A stretch of DNA of 64,000 nucleotides, from the NCBI GenBank assembly GCA_903856805.1, contig CAIOCZ010000022.1, positions 1 through 64,000 of the forward strand. Direction: 5' to 3'. The notes beneath the pieces were generated by a model that saw only the letters and a program-made list of their open reading frames with translations, searched no databases and was not told the origin of the DNA. The translations under genes were made by a program, and so were the position numbers. Below, piece after piece: positions 61,777 through 64,000 of the stretch. Numbering within the stretch: the stretch's first letter is position 1; each line of letters begins with the position of its first letter. Source of the DNA: an uncultured cyanobacterium (GTDB lineage: Bacteria > Cyanobacteriota > Cyanobacteriia > PCC-6307 > Cyanobiaceae).

Positions 61777-64000
61777 TCAGGGGCCGGACTCCGCCCCCTG
61801 CTGGCGGGAGGACCGCCTGCTGAGCTCCCAGCCCTTGATCAGGCGATAGAGCGCCGGCACCACGATCAGGCTGAGGACGGTGGACACCAGTTGGCCGCTG
61901 AACACCACCGTGCCGATGCTCAATCGGCTGGCGGCTCCGGCACCACTGGGGAACAGCAAGGGCAGGCAACCGGCCAGCGACGAGATCACCGTGAGCAAAA
62001 TCGGCCGCAGGCGGGCCACGGCGGCGCCCCGGATCGCGGCATCGATCGGTAGCCCCTGGGCCAGGCGTTGGTTGGCGAACTCCACGATCAGGATGCCGTT
62101 CTTGGCCGCCAGGCTGGCCAGCACCAGCAACCCCATCTGGCCGTACACATCCAGGGGCAGCTGGCGGAGCATCAGCCCCAGCGCCGCCCCGAGCAGGGCC
62201 AGGGGAACGGTGACCAGAATGATCAACGGGTCGGTGAAGTTTTCGTAGAGCCCCGCCAGCACCAGGGCCATCACCACCACGGCGAGCAGCAACAGGCGGC
62301 CGTTCCCCCCGGTGGCTCGGGCCTCTTCGCGGGCCAGGCCGGCCCATTCCAGGTCGATCACCGTGCTGGCCCGTTGTTGATGCACCCGTTCGAGCACCGC
62401 CATGGCCTGGCCACTGCTCACCCCCGGCCCCGGGAGGGCCCGGATGCTGATGGAGCGCACCAGGCGGTTGTGGTCGATGGTGGTGGGGCCCGCGTCCTGC
62501 TCCAAGGTCACCAGTTGGGCCAGGGGGATCAGCCGGCCTTCGCGGTTGCGCACCGGCAACGACAACACGCTGTTGGCCTCCCGCCGGCCGGGCCCATCGA
62601 GTTGCACGATCACCCGCCGCACCTGGTCGCCTTCGAAGCTGTCGTTCACGTAGTCGCTGCCGAAGCTGGCGCCGAGGGTGTCCACCACGCTGGCCGGATC
62701 CACCCCCAGGGCCGCCATCCGCAGCCGGTCTGGGATCAGCTGCAGCTGGGGGGCGCTGGCGGTGAAGCGGGTGGAGACCCGTTCGAAGGACCCCGTGGCC
62801 TGGGCCGCCGCGATGAAGGCGCGGGCCTCTCGCTCGAAGGCCTCCAGGTCGAGCTGGCCGGAGCTGGTGTCGAGCAGCTCCAGTTCCAGGCCCCCTTCGC
62901 TGCTGAAGCCCCGCACGCTGGGGGCTTCGCTCAGTTGCACCACCGCCGTGCGGATCGCCCGCCGTAATTTGCCGTTGATCCGTTCCGCCACCGCCACGCT
63001 GCTCTGGTTGGGGCCCAGGCGTTCGGCCACGGGCCGCAGGCGCAGGAAGAACTGCCCCTTGTTGGGGCTGCTGTCGCCGAAGGAGCGCCCGGCGTAGAAG
63101 TTGGCATGGGCGATCAGGGGCTCCTGAACCGCCACCTGGCGCACCTGCTCCAGCACCCGCTGGGTCTGGGCGAGGGCCAGGCCATCGGGCAGGATCACCA
63201 CCCCCCGCAGCTGGCCGGTGTCCTCCTGGGGGATGAAGGCCGTGGGGCGCTGCTGGAGGGCCCAGGCCGTGAGCAGCAGGCCGACCAGCAACAGCCCCAC
63301 CACCCAGCGCCGGCCCTTCAGCACCGCGTCCAGGGCCCGGGCGTAGGGCGCCTCCAGGGCTTCCAGGCCCCGGCGGGGGGGATCGATCCAGCGGCGCAGC
63401 CAGGCCGGTTCGCGCCGCCCGTTGTCCAGCAGTCGGCTGGCGGCCACCGGGGTGAAGGTGAGGGCATTCACCAACGAGAACACGATGGCGCTGGTGATGG
63501 CGATGGCGATCGGTCCGTAGAGCCGCCCCACGCTGCCCTCCAACCCCAGCACCGGGATGAACACCACCACCAGCACCAGGGAGGTGGCCACCACGGCGCC
63601 GCCCAGTTCCGCCATCGCCGCCCGGGCGGCCTGGAGGGGGGGCGTGCCCTCCTCAATCCGCCGGCCGATGTCCTCGCTCACCACAATCGCGTCATCCACC
63701 ACCAGCCCGGAGGCCAGCACCATCCCGAACAGGGTGAGGCTGTTGATCGAGCTGCCCGTCAGCAGCAACACGCTCAGGGAGCCGATCAGGGCCACCGGCA
63801 CCGCCAGGGCCGTGATCAGCGCCAGCCGGCTGTTGCCGAGGCCCAGCAGCAGCACCAGGAACACCAGCAGCACCGCATCCCGCAGCGCCTCGATCGCCCG
63901 GTCGATGCTGGTGCGTACCGCCTCCGCCTCGTCCACGATCACCTCCATGGCCACCCCTGGCGGGAACTGGGGGGTCAGCTCCTCCAGGGCCTGGCGCAGG
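61777..64000 (-). CDS. RND-family efflux transporter, inner-membrane subunit (5' end beyond window)
   Basis: Inner-membrane pump of the HAE1/AcrB type, exporting hydrophobic compounds by proton exchange. Motif-4 region [28 protein letters not shown], later [17 protein letters not shown] (porter domain) and the C-terminal membrane half with [21 protein letters not shown]. Reading continues in frame to the window edge ([32 protein letters not shown]), so roughly the first 290 residues are outside. The C-terminus ends near RQQGAESGP. Confidence 0.94.
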   Translation of the reverse strand, partial: LRQALEELTPQFPPGVAMEVIVDEAEAVRTSIDRAIEALRDAVLLVFLVLLLGLGNSRLALITALAVPVALIGSLSVLLLTGSSINSLTLFGMVLASGLVVDDAIVVSEDIGRRIEEGTPPLQAARAAMAELGGAVVATSLVLVVVFIPVLGLEGSVGRLYGPIAIAITSAIVFSLVNALTFTPVAASRLLDNGRREPAWLRRWIDPPRRGLEALEAPYARALDAVLKGRRWVVGLLLVGLLLTAWALQQRPTAFIPQEDTGQLRGVVILPDGLALAQTQRVLEQVRQVAVQEPLIAHANFYAGRSFGDSSPNKGQFFLRLRPVAERLGPNQSSVAVAERINGKLRRAIRTAVVQLSEAPSVRGFSSEGGLELELLDTSSGQLDLEAFEREARAFIAAAQATGSFERVSTRFTASAPQLQLIPDRLRMAALGVDPASVVDTLGASFGSDYVNDSFEGDQVRRVIVQLDGPGRREANSVLSLPVRNREGRLIPLAQLVTLEQDAGPTTIDHNRLVRSISIRALPGPGVSSGQAMAVLERVHQQRASTVIDLEWAGLAREEARATGGNGRLLLLAVVVMALVLAGLYENFTDPLIILVTVPLALLGAALGLMLRQLPLDVYGQMGLLVLASLAAKNGILIVEFANQRLAQGLPIDAAIRGAAVARLRPILLTVISSLAGCLPLLFPSGAGAASRLSIGTVVFSGQLVSTVLSLIVVPALYRLIKGWELSRRSSRQQGAESGP

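Noticed and set aside
1-64000. tRNA, rRNA, IS element, CRISPR or prophage genes
   Set aside because: Read by eye on both strands; no tRNA cloverleaf with GTTCRANNC arm, transposase, cas or phage gene was recognised. A tRNA scan program would be the proper test.

Overview
The window reads as the chromosome of a GC-rich unicellular cyanobacterium of the Cyanobium / Synechococcus type. This rests on photosystem and cytochrome b6f genes (psbD, ycf4, petM, ycf39), the NTRC thioredoxin reductase, many small cyanobacterial hypotheticals, tight gene packing and frequent GTG/TTG starts. I see no tRNA, rRNA, insertion sequence or CRISPR array. The genus is inferred from gene content; nothing here names it.

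Layout. 0-15.5 kb is mostly housekeeping: psbD (cut by the window edge), ycf4, a cyclophilin lipoprotein, ilvN, an alpha/beta hydrolase, trm1, petM, ycf39, an rRNA pseudouridine synthase, infA, NTRC, a DEAD-type helicase, a [2Fe-2S] protein, dxr, a PiT-like permease and cysS. 15.5-22.9 kb is a capsule/export block: a Wza-like export protein, a glycosyltransferase, an OlsB-like acyltransferase, a KpsS-like Kdo transferase carrying a C-terminal PlsC-like acyltransferase domain, and a two-module KpsC. 23.8-36.05 kb is a complete bidirectional [NiFe]-hydrogenase locus, hoxE-hoxFUYH-hoxW-hypABFCDE, with overlapping or nearly touching genes from hoxF on and one opposite-strand secreted-protein gene between hoxE and hoxF. 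36.1-48.8 kb holds a 1742-residue metalloprotease with ten Calx-beta repeats and a bluetail-type C-terminus, a methyltransferase, a CRY-DASH-like photolyase, a FAD2-like desaturase, a transglutaminase-like protein, an MgtA-type P-ATPase and an orphan domain resembling the UDP-glucose dehydrogenase C-terminus.

48.9-57.9 kb is the most unusual part. Two group-2-like sigma factors flank a peptide-secretion island. It has three small peptides with the same 12-residue double-glycine leader pattern, a C39-peptidase ABC exporter with an intact catalytic triad, a HlyD adaptor, two related ribbon-helix-helix regulators, an AraC regulator and an Hsp20. Two of the peptides share the core pattern QxNxGAAxAxxG(x)RAxLxQxNxAxV and lie directly upstream of the exporter, separated by two perfect 10-bp-stem hairpins. 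No RiPP-modifying enzyme is visible, so the simplest reading is an unmodified bacteriocin-like or signalling peptide family that is cleaved and exported by the C39 transporter.

58-64 kb has two phosphoribosyltransferases flanking a dienelactone-hydrolase-like protein that appears to have lost its nucleophile, three secreted proteins of unknown role, and a truncated RND efflux pump gene that runs off the right edge.
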